In this document: piece by piece, positions 24,083-31,516 of the stretch
Numbering within the stretch: the first letter of the stretch is position 1
How the letters are laid out: every line of letters starts with the position of its first letter
Virus record (IMG/VR): IMGVR_UViG_3300028666_000057
Coordinates: 1 to 40,902 of that record
Source of the DNA: a virus
DNA: 40,902 nt
Reading direction: 5' to 3' (one strand)
Translations under genes and position numbers: made by a program
Notes under the pieces: model-generated
Seen by the model: the letters and a program-made list of their open reading frames with translations, nothing else
The model's database searches: none
What the model was told of the DNA's origin: nothing

Positions 24083-25765
24083 ATGTGCGATTACAAAACA
24101 ATCGGAAATACAGTCGCAAAAGTTGTCAGCATCCTGGCGGTGTCTGGTGGCCTGCTTTGGTGGCAACGAGCATCGACGTCTTATCCAGCTCCTCACCCGC
24201 AGGATGAAGCCGTTATCATGCACTCCATCCTTGAGCGGCATTATGCGCAAGGCAGAACCAATACGCAGTTCACGTCCACTTACCCGGCAAACGTCTCGCA
24301 GATCATTTCCGGAAACACATCAAATCTTGTCGTTCCGGCTGGATCTGTTTTGCATGCTGACTACCCATCCGATTCTTACATCGTAGGATCATCGTACAGC
24401 GGGGATTTTTATACTGATGAATGGGATTGGAACTCGGCATACGGATACTGCTCCTACACCCCGTCAATCCCTTCGCCCGGAATTTATTATTGGTATGCCG
24501 ACGGAACGTCTCCATGGACCTTGCTCCCGTATGGTGATTCAGGCGTAACCTCCGGGCCTTCAATACACGCCGAAACCGTTATTTATACGAACGCCGCCGT
24601 TTATTCCTACGTCACGAACGGCCCGGAGCATGTGGACACAAACACAGTCGGCGTATTCCCGAATGCGACGTATCAGTATCCAGCCCAAATTAGGAGCGCA
24701 TTGTCATCCGGGTTTGGTCATTGGGTTCTGCCTCCTGATTCATACATGGCAACCGGATCCGATCCGGGGTTCATAACAAACTTCCCGACAAGGCATCTAG
24801 ACTCTGACCCCGATTGGTGGACAAACTTGGTGACGCGGTCAACGAATACGGTGGACGTGAACGCCGGAAAGCTCTTTGCCTTCGAGCGTGACAACAAGGC
24901 GTTATTATGGTCAATCAACGCCTACAACGACATGGCGCGAGCGCTGTCGTTGATGCAATGGCAGGAATCACAGCAGTCACTTTCAGCGGATTACACTACA
25001 TGGGACGTTACGCTCGTGTCTGTTTTCTCCGGTGACGGGACTCTGCCGACCGATCATGGCGGATGCTCTAATTTTGTGACGGTCGCCAACCTGGGAAAGC
25101 TCTCGCCTGTTTTCATTTTTCAAGGGTATCTTGATTACAGTCTTGCTTATGCCATTAACGCCGGGCATGGCGCTCCGGCGGTTGAAATGAACGGATCTTG
25201 GTTTGCTGATACGTATATTCCCTTTAGCGACCCACGGAGGTATTCTGGGTACGTTCACTGCCACACATGGATTCAAGGGGCATCATCTTTATTCACGAAC
25301 ACAACATGTTTCTCTCTTACAAATATTGCCTTGTGCCTAACCAACAACGGGAGCGCCTGGTCAATATCACAGAAAGACCCTCCGCAACCGTATCTCGACA
25401 TGGCGAAAAACGGGGCAGTGATCGCTACGACAAACGTCGGTGTTCTGCCCGGTGCGGGATTGGCATTTATGGATTTCTCCACGAACACGCTTTTCCCGTC
25501 CGCGATTGCTGCGATGTACAACACCGTTGATGATGTGATCGCAAAAACGCAGCTCGACATAGAGTCTATCGCGTCCACAAACGGGCCGTCTACGCAGTTC
25601 AAATACTACTACCACGGCTATGCTCCGTATTATCCAGACGTAGGCGCATATTCCAACAGCGCGAGAAACCTACCCTATACGCAAGGATCCGCTGTTCCGC
25701 TATTCACTTTTCGTGTCCAGCTTGAATCCCTGACCGACTACACCAAGCACACCCCCGTGAGGTAG
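24083..25765 (+). CDS. Large membrane-anchored or secreted tail-region protein
   Basis: I use ATG 24083; a TTG at 24077 is also in frame. Residues 10-27 are hydrophobic (TVAKVVSILAVSGGLLWW), an N-terminal anchor or signal. The remaining 530 residues are rich in Tyr, Ser, Thr, Asn and Trp, typical of extracellular beta proteins or receptor-binding proteins, with scattered Cys. No enzyme motif recognised. Being last in the tail operon, it could be a fibre, yet the hydrophobic N-terminus again suggests export. Confidence 0.6.
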   Translation: MCDYKTIGNTVAKVVSILAVSGGLLWWQRASTSYPAPHPQDEAVIMHSILERHYAQGRTNTQFTSTYPANVSQIISGNTSNLVVPAGSVLHADYPSDSYIVGSSYSGDFYTDEWDWNSAYGYCSYTPSIPSPGIYYWYADGTSPWTLLPYGDSGVTSGPSIHAETVIYTNAAVYSYVTNGPEHVDTNTVGVFPNATYQYPAQIRSALSSGFGHWVLPPDSYMATGSDPGFITNFPTRHLDSDPDWWTNLVTRSTNTVDVNAGKLFAFERDNKALLWSINAYNDMARALSLMQWQESQQSLSADYTTWDVTLVSVFSGDGTLPTDHGGCSNFVTVANLGKLSPVFIFQGYLDYSLAYAINAGHGAPAVEMNGSWFADTYIPFSDPRRYSGYVHCHTWIQGASSLFTNTTCFSLTNIALCLTNNGSAWSISQKDPPQPYLDMAKNGAVIATTNVGVLPGAGLAFMDFSTNTLFPSAIAAMYNTVDDVIAKTQLDIESIASTNGPSTQFKYYYHGYAPYYPDVGAYSNSARNLPYTQGSAVPLFTFRVQLESLTDYTKHTPVR

Positions 25766-25768
25766 ACC

Positions 25769-26017
25769 ATGAAACGTATCGCCATTCTTGCCCTTCTCGC
25801 CGCCGGGATCGCCGCCGCGCAGCCCACCAACACGCCACCCGTGCGCCTGATGTTCAACCCCAGCACGGTCATAGTCATCACCGGCGCCACCACCAACCGG
25901 GTCGCTTACCAGACCGCCGTTACCAACGGACTGCTGACGCTTTCCATGCCGGCCGCGTCGCTGGGACTGACCAACGCCCCCGCGGGATGCTTGGGCGTTC
26001 TAATCCTTCGCCCGTGA
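25769..26017 (+). CDS. Small secreted protein
   Basis: An 82-residue product opens with a strong signal peptide (MKRIAILALLAAGIAAAQP). The mature part of about 63 residues is beta-like (TVIVITGATTNRVAYQTAV) and ends GVLILRP. GAGG ribosome site in the upstream stop region. It ends 1 nt from the convergent gene at 26019. Unknown function. Confidence 0.65.
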   Translation: MKRIAILALLAAGIAAAQPTNTPPVRLMFNPSTVIVITGATTNRVAYQTAVTNGLLTLSMPAASLGLTNAPAGCLGVLILRP

Positions 26018-26018
26018 T

Positions 26019-26531
26019 TCATTTGACGCGCTTCAAGACTTCAAGCAGCTTTTCCGCGTGCTGCTGTTGAAGGACGAACACGGTTTCTCCAATGGTCAAC
26101 TCACACGTCGCCTTAGGCTTATCGTTGATCAGCTTCAACGCAATCTGGTCAATGCTAAACACTTCGGATTCCTCCCGCGTTTTTGCTGGTGCGGAATTCA
26201 TTGCCTTTCGCACAACCTGAATCGCAGCCGTCAGGTTCGTCAATTGGCATGAAGCCATTTCAACCGACTGCAACTTAACCCCCTGCTCTTGTTCAGACCT
26301 CACCGGCTGCCATGAGAACACAATCAGGCTGTCGTCAGCCTTTTTCACCCTTTCGATTTTAACCGCCAACGTGTCAAGGTAGTCGTGTTGCTTCTGATCC
26401 GTTGTGTTTCCGGTGAGCGTGTTTTCTGTCCACGTTATTTTGGCATACTTGGCGGGCAGCCGGACTGTTTCAGCGGACCATGCCACAGAAGCCAGCCCCA
26501 TGAACAGAACGCAAGAAATGAGGAAGCGCAT
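26019..26531 (-). CDS. Secreted accessory (moron-type) protein
   Basis: Minus-strand gene of 170 residues with a signal peptide (MRFLISCVLFMGLASVAWSA). The mature part is mixed alpha/beta with three Cys. It has an AAGGGG ribosome site and a likely promoter at 26578-26604, so it is transcribed apart from the late operon. Such isolated, reversed genes with their own promoter in prophages often change the lysogen (lysogenic conversion). No family recognised; a periplasmic or surface function is inferred. Confidence 0.7.
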   Translation of the reverse strand: MRFLISCVLFMGLASVAWSAETVRLPAKYAKITWTENTLTGNTTDQKQHDYLDTLAVKIERVKKADDSLIVFSWQPVRSEQEQGVKLQSVEMASCQLTNLTAAIQVVRKAMNSAPAKTREESEVFSIDQIALKLINDKPKATCELTIGETVFVLQQQHAEKLLEVLKRVK

Positions 26532-26577
26532 AATTTTACCCCTTTGTTTTTAGAACCGTTGTCCAAAGACGCTTGAA

Positions 26578-26604
26578 ATTATCAGGATTCAGCCTGAGTG
26601 ACAA
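26578..26604 (-). promoter_or_regulatory. Likely promoter of the minus-strand secreted gene
   Basis: Read on the minus strand: TTGTCA, 15 nt, then GATAAT, each matching five of six sigma-70 consensus bases, with a TG just before the TAAT part. Spacing is 2 nt shorter than ideal. It lies about 47 nt upstream of the start codon. Confidence 0.5.
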
Positions 26605-26675
26605 ATTCAGCCGTAGCCATATTCTTGCAGCCCTCAAGTTCTCCTAATGATTTCTATCCTGAACCTTTCCCCTTG

Positions 26676-26699
26676 ATACGTCAAGCATGCTTGGCGTAT
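26676..26699. promoter_or_regulatory. 24-nt palindrome in divergent intergenic region
   Basis: ATACGTCAAGCATGCTTGGC followed by GTAT pairs with itself at 11 of 12 positions, the exception being a T/G pair. It lies in the 210-nt gap (26532-26741) between the minus-strand secreted gene and the small plus-strand gene at 26742. A plus-strand TTGATA (26673) with TATGTT 18 nt on would place it between -35 and -10 boxes, as expected for an operator. An att half is another option. Confidence 0.55.
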
Positions 26700-26741
26700 G
26701 TTGTCTGCCTGTCGTATCCACCAACCATCAGGAGCCAGCCG

Positions 26742-26933
26742 ATGAAATGCTGCCGCAAGGGAACGCACGCCCGGATCGCCGCACGCCTTCGGGATCACCA
26801 CCGAATCATGGAAGTGTTGATTGCCGCCGGCCTGGATCGAGCTACAGCCAGCGCCAAAGCATATGAGCAGGTCGCCTTCCATCCAAGATTGACCAAACGC
26901 CGCCGCGCTGGCATCATTGCAGCCAACTCATGA
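26742..26933 (+). CDS. Small basic hypothetical protein
   Basis: ATG at 26742 follows CAGGAG at good spacing; the upstream in-frame extension lacks one. The 63-residue product is basic with two helices (IAARLRDHHRIMEVLIAAGL, ATASAKAYEQVAFH) that could form a DNA-binding or regulatory fold. Stop overlaps the next ATG. Not recognised. Confidence 0.6.
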   Translation: MKCCRKGTHARIAARLRDHHRIMEVLIAAGLDRATASAKAYEQVAFHPRLTKRRRAGIIAANS

Positions 26934-27118
26934 AGACACCCACCTGTCCAGATTGCGGCACCCCGCTAACCTGCTACTGCCCCTCCTGTGCCGGCAAGAA
27001 AGGCGGCAAGGCCACCGGACCCACCAAGGCCCGCACTGTCACCTCAGAGTCCGCCCGCGCCGCCGTCAACGCCCGCTGGACCAAGCTTCGCAAGTCCAAG
27101 ACCCTCAACAACCGGTAG
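26930..27118 (+). CDS. Small zinc-ribbon protein with basic tail
   Basis: The 62-residue protein has CPDCG and CYCPSC pairs at its N-terminus (zinc ribbon) followed by a basic GGKATGPTKAR segment and an AAVNARWTKLRKSK helix. Similar short phage proteins exist with a GGK-S-x-x-K tail. The last 75 nt overlap the 3' end of the convergent recombinase gene, which is unusual. Function unknown; nucleic-acid binding likely. Confidence 0.6.
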   Translation: MKTPTCPDCGTPLTCYCPSCAGKKGGKATGPTKARTVTSESARAAVNARWTKLRKSKTLNNR

Positions 27119-28609
27119 CAACAAAACCGGCACTTCGACAAATAGCCGACTGGGGTGCCAGTCATGGGCACTTGTCGAAACGGTTTCAGGCAATACCGGA
27201 TACCGGGCTCGAAACCCGCCGTCTGGCTGACGGTTTACAGACAGCACGAATGCCCGGATAACCCGACGTAACTCCACTCGATCCCCTGCCCCATTCTCAA
27301 CGGCCGTCGCCATCTTTGAAAAATACGATCCCATCTGGTCGACCGCCAGGCGCTCCGCAATCTCACGATCTACGACAGCCCGCAATCCTTCAATTTCTGA
27401 TCGTAGGGTGTCTGCCTTTTGGGCAAGATCTTCGGCCGCATGATTCGCCAGACGAGCCGCCGCGGGAGAAAGCAATCCGGCCGACAGGTTTTTGACGATG
27501 CTGGCCGTCTGCTCCTCGAGTGGCACGAGTTCCGCCTGTTTGGCGGCTAGTTCGGCTACGGCTCCGGGCTGGCCGTCAGCCAGCCGGATCCGCGCGGACT
27601 GTGTGGCGGCTTCAATGACGCCAGGCTGCCGCCAGAGGTCTGCCATCTGGCGCGCAATCGACGCCTCCAATTGGTCGGCGCGGATGTATTCCCTGCGGTC
27701 AGGACACAAAGAGTCCTGGCATCGATAGTACGGCCAAAGGTTTTTGCCTTTGCGCTGACTGCATGGCGACATGGCGCGTCCACAAGTGCAGCGAACCATT
27801 CCCGAGAGCAGATAATCGTAGGCACACGTTGCCGGCCGCGGTGATGACCGTCCGGAAGGCAGACGAGATTGTACGGCTTCCCAAAGATCCGGAGTCACAA
27901 GGCTATCGTGCTTGCCGTCGTAATACTTTCCTTCGAAAGGAACCTTACCAATGTAGACCTGCGCGCGAAGCATCCTCAACATGGTTGCCTTTGGAATGCC
28001 CCACCACTCACGGATACGCGTAATCCCGTCGCCACGGGCGTAGCGCTGGAACAACTCCGTTACGCGCGGCGCTTCTGCGGGGTCAGGTTTTAAGCCGCCA
28101 TTGGGAGTGCGCAAGTACCCGCGTGGTGTCGAACCGACCACGTAGGCGCCATGCTCGGCCATCCACCGCATCTTGTCCTTGGTTTTGTCGGCGTTTTGCT
28201 GACAGAAGTACTCGCTGATATTGACCATGATCCCCATCACCATGCGCCCCATTGGGCTTGCGAGGTCGAGGTTTTGGCGAACGATGACCAACCCTTTACC
28301 GGCGCGGTTCAAGGCTTTGAGGATGTCAACGTATCCCTCTTGACTGCGGGTCAGACGGTCGATATCCCATACGGCAAGTGCGTCCCACTGGGCGCGTCCG
28401 GTATCGAGTTCTGAGATAATAGACCGCAGAACAGGCCGCGCGTTGTTGCGACCGGTCTTAAACTCCTCTGGGGGCGCTGCGTCGAACGTGGCGGCTGGAT
28501 CTCGACGCATTAGGTCCGCACGGCAATTGGCGTCCTGTGATTGGCAGGACGTTTCGCCGGTCCAGTCAGACCCGCGTGGGCTGACGCGTGTGTAAATCAG
28601 ATAGCGCAT
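27044..28609 (-). CDS. Large serine recombinase (integrase)
   Basis: Resolvase-type catalytic domain at residues 1-150 with the nucleophile Ser10 in YTRVSPRG, the WDIDRLTRS segment and a catalytic Arg region. The recombinase domain follows (GVVGSTPRGYL-like, then IREWWGIPKATMLRMLRAQVYIG), then a zinc ribbon (CTCGRAM, YYRCQDSLC) and a coiled-coil. At 521 residues it fits phage-type large serine integrases that join attP to attB without supercoiling. The last 25 residues, encoded opposite the zinc-ribbon gene, are Gly/Leu/Ala-rich and look unconserved. It is third in a minus-strand lysogeny operon after the regulator and membrane protein. Confidence 0.93.
   Translation of the reverse strand: MRYLIYTRVSPRGSDWTGETSCQSQDANCRADLMRRDPAATFDAAPPEEFKTGRNNARPVLRSIISELDTGRAQWDALAVWDIDRLTRSQEGYVDILKALNRAGKGLVIVRQNLDLASPMGRMVMGIMVNISEYFCQQNADKTKDKMRWMAEHGAYVVGSTPRGYLRTPNGGLKPDPAEAPRVTELFQRYARGDGITRIREWWGIPKATMLRMLRAQVYIGKVPFEGKYYDGKHDSLVTPDLWEAVQSRLPSGRSSPRPATCAYDYLLSGMVRCTCGRAMSPCSQRKGKNLWPYYRCQDSLCPDRREYIRADQLEASIARQMADLWRQPGVIEAATQSARIRLADGQPGAVAELAAKQAELVPLEEQTASIVKNLSAGLLSPAAARLANHAAEDLAQKADTLRSEIEGLRAVVDREIAERLAVDQMGSYFSKMATAVENGAGDRVELRRVIRAFVLSVNRQPDGGFRARYPVLPETVSTSAHDWHPSRLFVEVPVLLLPVVEGLGLAKLGPAGVDGGAGGL
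27124..27186. repeat. Nested inverted repeat, candidate attP or bidirectional terminator
   Basis: Three nested arm pairs: AAACCG/CGGTTT, TTCGACAA (27134-27141)/TTGTCGAA (27172-27179), and GACTGG (27148-27153)/CCAGTC (27158-27163) with a GGTG loop. It begins 6 nt after the zinc-ribbon gene stop and lies inside the recombinase coding end. Imperfect palindromes of about 50 nt near the integrase are typical of serine-integrase att sites. Confidence 0.5.
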
Positions 28610-28613
28610 GGAT

Positions 28614-29081
28614 TTAACGACGTGGGGTCTTTTTCGTCGCCTCCGTAATCAGGTCAGACACTTCCCATTTTCCCATCTCGGGCGTGATGCTGATTCCGAG
28701 TCGTCTGGCAAAACTACATTGATCCGGCGTGGGCTCTGACCAGCGATCAAACCCCCAGAACGTGCGACGCTTTTCTTTGGCACTTTCGGGATTGGTCGTT
28801 GCGCGTGGGGTTTCAATTCGGATAACGGGAGGTGGTTTTTTACGAAAAAATCTTATGTATTTGGGTGATCCAGGGGACGCATCCGTTACTTTTGGATAAG
28901 TTTTCTTTTGCCTGCATCCAGTGGCGACAAGAAGCAGCCCAGTCAAAAATAATACGCCTCCGATTAACCTCCCGTCACGTTCCGAAGAAGAAAAAAAGCA
29001 ACAACTACCCAGCATTATGAGCATTGAGGATGCAATGATTCTGAAAAAATGCGGGGCCTTTGTTTTCACATCGGTGGTCAT
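28614..29081 (-). CDS. Membrane protein upstream of integrase
   Basis: A 155-residue protein with two hydrophobic segments (IIASSMLIMLGSCCFF and RLIGGVLFLTGLLLVATGC), then a basic cytoplasmic or periplasmic part and a C-terminal helical motif (PTPDQCSFARRLGISITPEM, then SDLITEATKK). That last motif, with Q-x-x-x-A-x-x-LGI and a final SDLI, is seen in other proteins but its function is unknown to me. It sits 4 nt before the integrase in the same operon. Superinfection exclusion is one possibility; not demonstrated. Confidence 0.65.
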   Translation of the reverse strand: MTTDVKTKAPHFFRIIASSMLIMLGSCCFFSSSERDGRLIGGVLFLTGLLLVATGCRQKKTYPKVTDASPGSPKYIRFFRKKPPPVIRIETPRATTNPESAKEKRRTFWGFDRWSEPTPDQCSFARRLGISITPEMGKWEVSDLITEATKKTPRR

Positions 29082-29199
29082 TTTTTTGCAACCTATCGCT
29101 ACAACGAAAGGATCTGCATTCTTTCCTTATACCCGCAACGTGGCCGATGCTCGCACGCGCAGCATGGGCGGTCGGGGTCGTGCGCGCACAGCGGAAAGG

Positions 29200-29430
29200 T
29201 CAGGATGCGGCCTGCATCCGCTGTGCGCTCCGATGGGTGCGGGTAAGTTGGCGTCCTGTGGAGGTTGAATCTCCGTTTGTAGCCTTGTCGTTTTTCATGG
29301 CGACAACAAGAACCGAGTTGGTGAATGCTGCCAGAGATAATCGCGCTTCCTTCGCAGAAGCAACAAGCCACTCCCTGACATCCTCGTCAACCGTTACGGC
29401 AAGAATCGGTTTTTTTCTCACGGTCTTCAT
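29200..29430 (-). CDS. Ribbon-helix-helix transcriptional regulator
   Basis: Of 76 residues, positions 8-48 fit the Arc/MetJ ribbon-helix-helix: strand KPILAVTVDEDV, helix REWLVASAKEA, loop, helix LSLAAFTNSVLVVAM. The tail is polar and basic. Ribosome site AAGGGGG. It begins a minus-strand operon with the membrane protein and integrase and faces a second ribbon-helix-helix gene. It probably represses one or both divergent promoters, the part of a lysogeny repressor. Confidence 0.75.
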   Translation of the reverse strand: MKTVRKKPILAVTVDEDVREWLVASAKEARLSLAAFTNSVLVVAMKNDKATNGDSTSTGRQLTRTHRSAQRMQAAS

Positions 29431-29447
29431 ATTGCCCCCTTGTTTAT

Positions 29448-29459
29448 GTGTAACAGAGT
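29448..29459. repeat. Operator-like repeat, copy A
   Basis: GTGTAACAGAGT, related to GTGTTCAACAGAGT at 29493-29506. The pair sits in the gap between the divergent regulators and may be binding sites for one of them; no symmetry within each copy. Confidence 0.4.
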
Positions 29460-29492
29460 ATCACAATATTCAACGCCGGTATATGTAAAATC

Positions 29493-29506
29493 GTGTTCAA
29501 CAGAGT
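29493..29506. repeat. Operator-like repeat, copy B
   Basis: GTGTTCAACAGAGT, related to the 12-nt copy at 29448. It also provides GTTCAAC, which is inverted as GTTGAAC at 29519-29525, giving a second symmetric element in the same gap. Confidence 0.4.
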
Positions 29507-29526
29507 TTAACTTTTATTGTTGAACT

Positions 29527-29557
29527 ATGTGCAACGGTGTGCGACACTCTTGCACAT
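29527..29557. promoter_or_regulatory. 31-nt palindromic operator over regulator start
   Basis: ATGTGCAA (29527-29534) pairs with TTGCACAT (29550-29557), and inside it GTGT (29537-29540) pairs with ACAC (29544-29547) around GCG. The right arm covers the first two bases of the ATG at 29556. No ribosome site is present in this stretch, so the palindrome occupies both promoter-proximal DNA and the translation start. Confidence 0.7.
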
Positions 29558-29702
29558 GAAACGAGATGACAGGCTTCACATTCGGACAGAAAAAGAACTT
29601 ATGACCTGGCTTCGAAGGTCGGCGGCAAAACGCCGAACCACGGTGTCAGAACTAGCCCGCCAGCTACTCTACAGTGAGTTTGAAAAGCGCCACGCGAAGT
29701 AA
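29556..29702 (+). CDS. Second ribbon-helix-helix regulator (divergent)
   Basis: A 48-residue protein of Arc type: strand DDRLHIRTEKEL, helix MTWLRRSAAKR, turn, helix TTVSELARQLLYSEFEKR. This is close to the minimal size for the fold, which works as a dimer. In-frame TTG and GTG starts lie upstream (29517, 29529), but ATG 29556 gives the cleanest domain. It lacks a Shine-Dalgarno and may be leaderless. It heads the long rightward early operon, a Cro-like position. Confidence 0.7.
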   Translation: MKRDDRLHIRTEKELMTWLRRSAAKRRTTVSELARQLLYSEFEKRHAK

Positions 29703-29740
29703 CAGATATCGTAAGCGCATCTTCCTCACTTGGACGATCC

Positions 29741-29878
29741 ATGGCTATCAAACTCCACCCCCCTGAGCTTGTCGCGTCAGACTGCGGAAACGCATTGGCG
29801 GCATTGGTCAACTGGGCGGTCAAACGAGACGAAGAACTGAAGCTCAAAAATCGAACCGAAGAAAATCAGGAGAATTGA
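29741..29878 (+). CDS. Small hypothetical protein
   Basis: A 45-residue ORF starting MAIKLHPPELVASDCG, then a helix ALAALVNWAVKRDEELKLKN. Ribosome site is weak (TTGGAC). It ends 1 nt before the next ATG, and its end carries the AGGAG site of that next gene, which supports its reality. Unknown function. Confidence 0.45.
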   Translation: MAIKLHPPELVASDCGNALAALVNWAVKRDEELKLKNRTEENQEN

Positions 29879-29879
29879 A

Positions 29880-30098
29880 ATGAGACGCGTAGGAACGACA
29901 ACCGAGGGCGAAGCAATTGTGGTGATGTCAGAAAGCGAAATTGAACGCTTCTATAAAACTTCAAACGCGCTTCCGAATAATCTGTTTGTTGCGCTGTGCT
30001 ATCCGGCGGCAAGACGCGTGTCTGGTTATTTGTCCAGCAAGAATCAGGACCCGCAGCGTGAACTCGGCGGATATCGCGACTTTCAGAAAGGCGGCTGA
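29880..30098 (+). CDS. Small hypothetical protein
   Basis: A 72-residue product with AGGAG ribosome site. It has the shape RRVGTTTEGEAIVVMSESEI, short strand and turn then helix, with a polar C-terminus. Spacing of 2 nt to the next gene indicates co-transcription. Not recognised. Confidence 0.55.
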   Translation: MRRVGTTTEGEAIVVMSESEIERFYKTSNALPNNLFVALCYPAARRVSGYLSSKNQDPQRELGGYRDFQKGG

Positions 30099-30100
30099 GC

Positions 30101-30496
30101 GTGAATCAGGACCTACGCTACTCGTCTGAACTTTGGCCGTTGATCGTTTCCGGACGCAAGACCAGCACGATCCGCAGAAACACCATGCTTGCTCCTGGCG
30201 ACATCGCCACGCATGTCAACACGAATGGCGATCATATCAACACGCGCGTCACTACCGTCAGCCGAATCAATATCGACAAAACGGAATATGCCTCACCGAT
30301 CAAGATCACCGTTGATGGCATGCGTCTGACCGGACCGCAGATGCGCGAACTGGCGGAAATGGACGGATTCAATGGCGCTGCACTTCTGCTGATTGCGCGT
30401 ATCGAAAAGCTCTATAGCCTGCCGTTCGATGGCGTACTGATCGAATGGGAAGCGCCCGAAAAACAACCGATTTCACAAAAACAAACCAAGGAGTAG
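30101..30496 (+). CDS. ASCH-like (PUA fold) domain protein
   Basis: GTG start at 30101 after an AAAGGCGG site. The N-terminal part LWPLIVSGRKTSTIRRNT followed by LAPGDIATHVN matches the ASCH pattern (F/W-x-x-I-x-x-G-x-KT-x-T-R, then PGD). Residues 70-110 (MRELAEMDGFNGAALLL) fit the following helix. ASCH domains bind RNA or modified nucleotides. A role in RNA processing or modified-base sensing is possible; no partner gene is evident. Confidence 0.6.
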   Translation: MNQDLRYSSELWPLIVSGRKTSTIRRNTMLAPGDIATHVNTNGDHINTRVTTVSRINIDKTEYASPIKITVDGMRLTGPQMRELAEMDGFNGAALLLIARIEKLYSLPFDGVLIEWEAPEKQPISQKQTKE

Positions 30497-30500
30497 TGAG

Positions 30501-31451
30501 ATGGCGAAGAAAACACCGAAGGGCAAGACGCCCGATAAGAATGTGGAGACGTTCCCATGCTGCAAGTGCGGAACGGCGAGTACCAACGAGCCTCAGGATG
30601 GGCGCGTGTTGTGCGAAGCGTGCGTGCTGAAGGCAGCCGAACCGCAGCCTATCCTTCCGCGCATTGTGCGCTACCGTGAAAACCTTCCGTGCAAGCTGAC
30701 TGACCGCGAGTTGCTGGATCTGGGAGACCGCATGGCCGAGGTCGGTCAAAGCTACTCCGAGGAAGAGTCTGCGCTGGATGGCATCAAGAGTGAGTACAAG
30801 GCCCGCCTGACCAAGCTGGAATCAGAGGGTGCCTTGCTGGCTACGAAGATTCGCGCCAAGAACGAAACGCGCGAAATCCAGTGCGAGCGCGTGTTCGATT
30901 ATCAGACTCGGAAGATCGTCGAACGCCGTTGCGACAATGGGGAGATTGTCCGCACCCGCGACATGACGGACAGCGAAGCGCAAATGGAACTGGACCTGCG
31001 CGACAAAGCCGAGCGCCAGGCAGAGGCGGAAGTCCGCGCCGGTATCACCGAGGAAATGGTCATGCAGGCCGTGGCCGTGTTCCGGTCCACCAAGCGCGCG
31101 TCTTTGAGCGCGATGCAGCGCCGCATGAACATCAACGCTACAGTCGCCGTGGCGATCATGGAAATTTTACAGGAGCGCGGCGTTGTCGGACCGACCAAGG
31201 GAGAGGAACCCCGCGAAATCCTGATTGACCTGGACGCGCCGGGAGCCGGGGAAGCGCCCGTGAAACCAAACGAGTCCTCGCAGGGAACGTTGTCCATCGT
31301 TGACAGGGACGAAGACGAGCAACTGATCGAGGACGCCGAATCCGCCAAACCCGGTAACGACTTTATCGCCAGCGTGCGTCTGCAGTATGACGACCGTGGG
31401 ACTATCACGGACGCGCAGCGCGAGGCGCTGCAGGAAATCATCGACGAATAG
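30501..31451 (+). CDS. Protein with zinc site and FtsK-gamma-like winged helix
   Basis: Start after AAGGAG. Residues 20-42 hold CCKC and CEAC pairs (zinc site). A coiled-coil of about 80-140 follows, then a segment (VFDYQTRKIVERR, RDMTDSEAQMEL) seen in other phage proteins. Residues 181-243 match the FtsK gamma domain: MQAVAVFRSTKRASLSAMQR, MNINATVAVAIMEILQERGV and VGPTKGEEPREI line up with its three helices and wing. FtsK gamma reads KOPS octamers and contacts XerD, but no translocase ATPase is present. The C-terminus is acidic. A DNA-binding early protein is likely; link to Xer or chromosome orientation is a guess. Confidence 0.7.
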   Translation: MAKKTPKGKTPDKNVETFPCCKCGTASTNEPQDGRVLCEACVLKAAEPQPILPRIVRYRENLPCKLTDRELLDLGDRMAEVGQSYSEEESALDGIKSEYKARLTKLESEGALLATKIRAKNETREIQCERVFDYQTRKIVERRCDNGEIVRTRDMTDSEAQMELDLRDKAERQAEAEVRAGITEEMVMQAVAVFRSTKRASLSAMQRRMNINATVAVAIMEILQERGVVGPTKGEEPREILIDLDAPGAGEAPVKPNESSQGTLSIVDRDEDEQLIEDAESAKPGNDFIASVRLQYDDRGTITDAQREALQEIIDE

Positions 31452-31516
31452 CACGACGCGAACGCGGGCGATAACAATGCGTGGCCGGCTAGAGAGATAG
31501 CCCCAAGGAAACGAAC

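Noticed and set aside
29203-29219. GGATGC/GCATCC hairpin at the end of the regulator gene
   Set aside because: It lies within the coding end and has no U-run on the minus strand.
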